From: Promethearchaeota archaeon
GTDB taxonomy: Archaea > Asgardarchaeota > Lokiarchaeia > Sigynarchaeales > SOKP01
Direction of reading: 5' to 3'
Length of the DNA stretch: 6,581 nucleotides
Assembly: GCA_019057735.1 (NCBI GenBank)
Contig: JAHLWV010000126.1
Coordinates: 1-6,581 of the forward strand
Positions 5,182 to 6,581 of this stretch are shown here, piece after piece. The notes below the pieces were generated by a model. That model had not been told where the DNA came from, did no database searches, and worked only from the letters and a program-made list of their open reading frames with translations. Every line of letters begins with the position of its first letter. The stretch's first letter is position 1. The translations under genes and the position numbers were made by a program.

Positions 5182-6528
5182 ATGAGTGACAATAATAGGA
5201 ATTTAGGATTTAAAGATAAGATTGACAAATATTTCTACAAAATATTTAATCCGAGCCACATTGCTTATACAATAATATTTTTTATTGAGGTACTTATCTT
5301 AATTGTGCTTAATTTTCTAGGGAGCAACGCTTTAGGCGATATTGGCTTATTTTTAGCAACCACTTTTTCACTTTCGTTTATTATTTTGATGTTTATTGGA
5401 ATTTATCCCAAACTTGACACATATCTGTTTTCTAAAAACATGGATCAATACAAAATTCTAATTTTCTTAAGTATTTTTAGTGTGAGTTTTATTATTATAC
5501 TAATGTATTTCTTATTTGGTTCCTCCACACAGCTTCCGATTCAATTTTTAGGTTGGGATTATCTTCTTCCAGGATTTTATATAATCACTTATTTTGGTTG
5601 GAACATGGCTCAAATATTTTTTCTAAAAACCAGTTTTGAGGATATATCTCTTAAAGCCAACAAGAAAATTTTACCGGAAGTGCGGTCAAATAAAAATAGT
5701 TACCTAAGCGTGCTATTTTTAATCTTGGCGATTTCCATTCCAATTATAACTCAATTAGGAACCTTTTTTGCATTTAGTCAATTTTTCGAACCTCAAGCTC
5801 CAAGCGAACCTGTAGAGTCTCTATGGTGGTTTTACGGGTGGAATGTAATTATGTTTTGCTTGATATTAGTAATTTCTTACCGCTTATTTTCACTTTTCAT
5901 TAAAAGTAAAAAAAACGACACTCTTAATGTTTTCTCATCAATTTTTTACATTTTAATTTGGTTGATTATTTGGTTTAGGTCCTTTAGTTTTATAAATGCT
6001 TTTAGGAGCGTAACTCAAGTAATGGGAATTGACGCTTTTCGGGTAGTCATTGACGTTTTCTTAATGGTCTTTACAGCTATTCTAGTTATAAGAGGTCTAG
6101 GAACTAAAACTTACAAAATACGTCTTTTTAACCCCAATAACTTAGCGTTTTTTCTATTTGCATTTACATTGATCTATATGGAAGGTCAAATAGTTATGAT
6201 AACTGGAGCAGGTTCAATTTCAGGGACTTATACGAATCGCAGTCAGGTTAATTTAGTGAATAACTTTCTAGTTTTATTGATAACGCTCGTTTTTTATTGG
6301 TATTACGCCGAATATTCATTGAAGAAACATGGTTTGATATTAAAAAAGATGTTCAATCAAGAAGAAGTAATTGTGATCGTTTCAGATTTTAAAGAGTACT
6401 TAATTAACAGTGGTGCTCTCGATTCGAATAGAATAAGTGATTTGGAATTCCAGAATTTTTTGCAACAAAAGAAATTAGACATAACGGAATCGGATAAGCC
6501 TGAATCAGAGAAAGATGACGAATATTAA
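5182..6528 (+). CDS. Unrecognised integral membrane protein with about ten transmembrane helices
   Basis: I do not recognise a family. The 448 residues contain about ten hydrophobic segments (roughly 27-46, 53-75, 91-112, 127-149, 174-198, 214-239, 250-270, 284-304, 318-340 and 358-377). Lys/Arg-rich segments (1-26, 76-90, 150-173, 240-249, 305-316 and the tail) all fall on one side and the acidic or neutral loops on the other. This agrees with cytoplasmic N- and C-termini. Helices 4 and 6 both begin with an aromatic pair plus GWN (137-141, 217-221). Glu36 and Glu334 lie in membrane segments. The cytoplasmic tail (378-448) is soluble and ends in an acidic stretch (DITESDKPESEKDDEY). A transporter, sensor or envelope-assembly role cannot be told apart. 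The ATG is the first in frame after the promoter candidate; only a weak TTGGA precedes it. It is transcribed divergently from the triple-module surface protein. Confidence 0.8.
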   Translation: MSDNNRNLGFKDKIDKYFYKIFNPSHIAYTIIFFIEVLILIVLNFLGSNALGDIGLFLATTFSLSFIILMFIGIYPKLDTYLFSKNMDQYKILIFLSIFSVSFIIILMYFLFGSSTQLPIQFLGWDYLLPGFYIITYFGWNMAQIFFLKTSFEDISLKANKKILPEVRSNKNSYLSVLFLILAISIPIITQLGTFFAFSQFFEPQAPSEPVESLWWFYGWNVIMFCLILVISYRLFSLFIKSKKNDTLNVFSSIFYILIWLIIWFRSFSFINAFRSVTQVMGIDAFRVVIDVFLMVFTAILVIRGLGTKTYKIRLFNPNNLAFFLFAFTLIYMEGQIVMITGAGSISGTYTNRSQVNLVNNFLVLLITLVFYWYYAEYSLKKHGLILKKMFNQEEVIVIVSDFKEYLINSGALDSNRISDLEFQNFLQQKKLDITESDKPESEKDDEY

Positions 6529-6581
6529 GTTAGAATATAGGTAAACCTTTTAAAAAAAATGAAGTTTAAGAAATTTTATGG

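Noticed and set aside
6559..6581. ATG near the window end, possibly starting a next gene (MKFKKFYG...)
   Set aside because: Only seven full codons are visible, with no ribosome binding site or promoter of note; it cannot be supported from this sequence.
1..6581. CRISPR arrays, tRNA or rRNA genes, insertion sequences, phage genes
   Set aside because: No spaced direct repeats, cloverleaf-like segments, transposase motifs or terminal inverted repeats were found by reading both strands. The only tandem repeats are protein-coding.

Overview
The window looks archaeal, and an Asgard (Lokiarchaeia-like) lineage is the best guess. The DNA is AT-rich throughout. Promoter candidates have archaeal BRE/TATA layout (GAAAAT followed by TTTAAATAG or CATATAAATAG). 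Likely terminators are bare oligo-T tracts. Two large genes encode exported, C-terminally anchored surface proteins of kinds common in Asgard and other archaea: a NosD-type beta-helix and a DUF4350/GATase1-like repeat protein with a Pro/Gly linker, one membrane helix and a basic tail. No rRNA or other taxonomic marker is present, so the assignment is an inference.

Layout. Positions 1-245 (+) hold the C-terminal part of a GNAT acetyltransferase cut by the window edge. After a 65-bp gap, 311-1048 (+) encodes a stand-alone SagB-type FMN oxidoreductase. It converges, across a 33-bp A-rich gap, with a minus-strand block of two secreted proteins: a 13-coil parallel beta-helix protein (1082-2455) and, upstream of it, a 737-residue protein made of three tandem GATase1-like modules (2699-4912). 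The two are 243 bp apart with a terminator-like tract and a separate TATA candidate between them, so they are probably transcribed separately. A 269-bp divergent intergenic region (4913-5181) carries back-to-back promoter candidates and several inverted repeats. It leads into a plus-strand gene for a protein with about ten membrane helices (5182-6528) that I do not recognise. The last 53 bp hold no supportable gene.

How the genes fit together. The three genes around the divergent region all encode envelope proteins: two exported, sequon-rich, membrane-anchored proteins and one integral membrane protein. A shared role at the cell surface is plausible but unproven. The SagB and GNAT genes are cytoplasmic enzymes. 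No YcaO cyclodehydratase, E1-like partner or precursor peptide lies in the window, so a RiPP pathway is not demonstrated. I see no tRNA, rRNA, CRISPR array, insertion sequence or prophage feature. The points most worth a second look are the triplicated GATase1-like architecture, whose middle repeat resembles GIFT/IFT52-type domains, the inverted repeat beside the divergent promoter, the orphan SagB with an intact Lys-Tyr motif, and the unidentified ten-helix protein.
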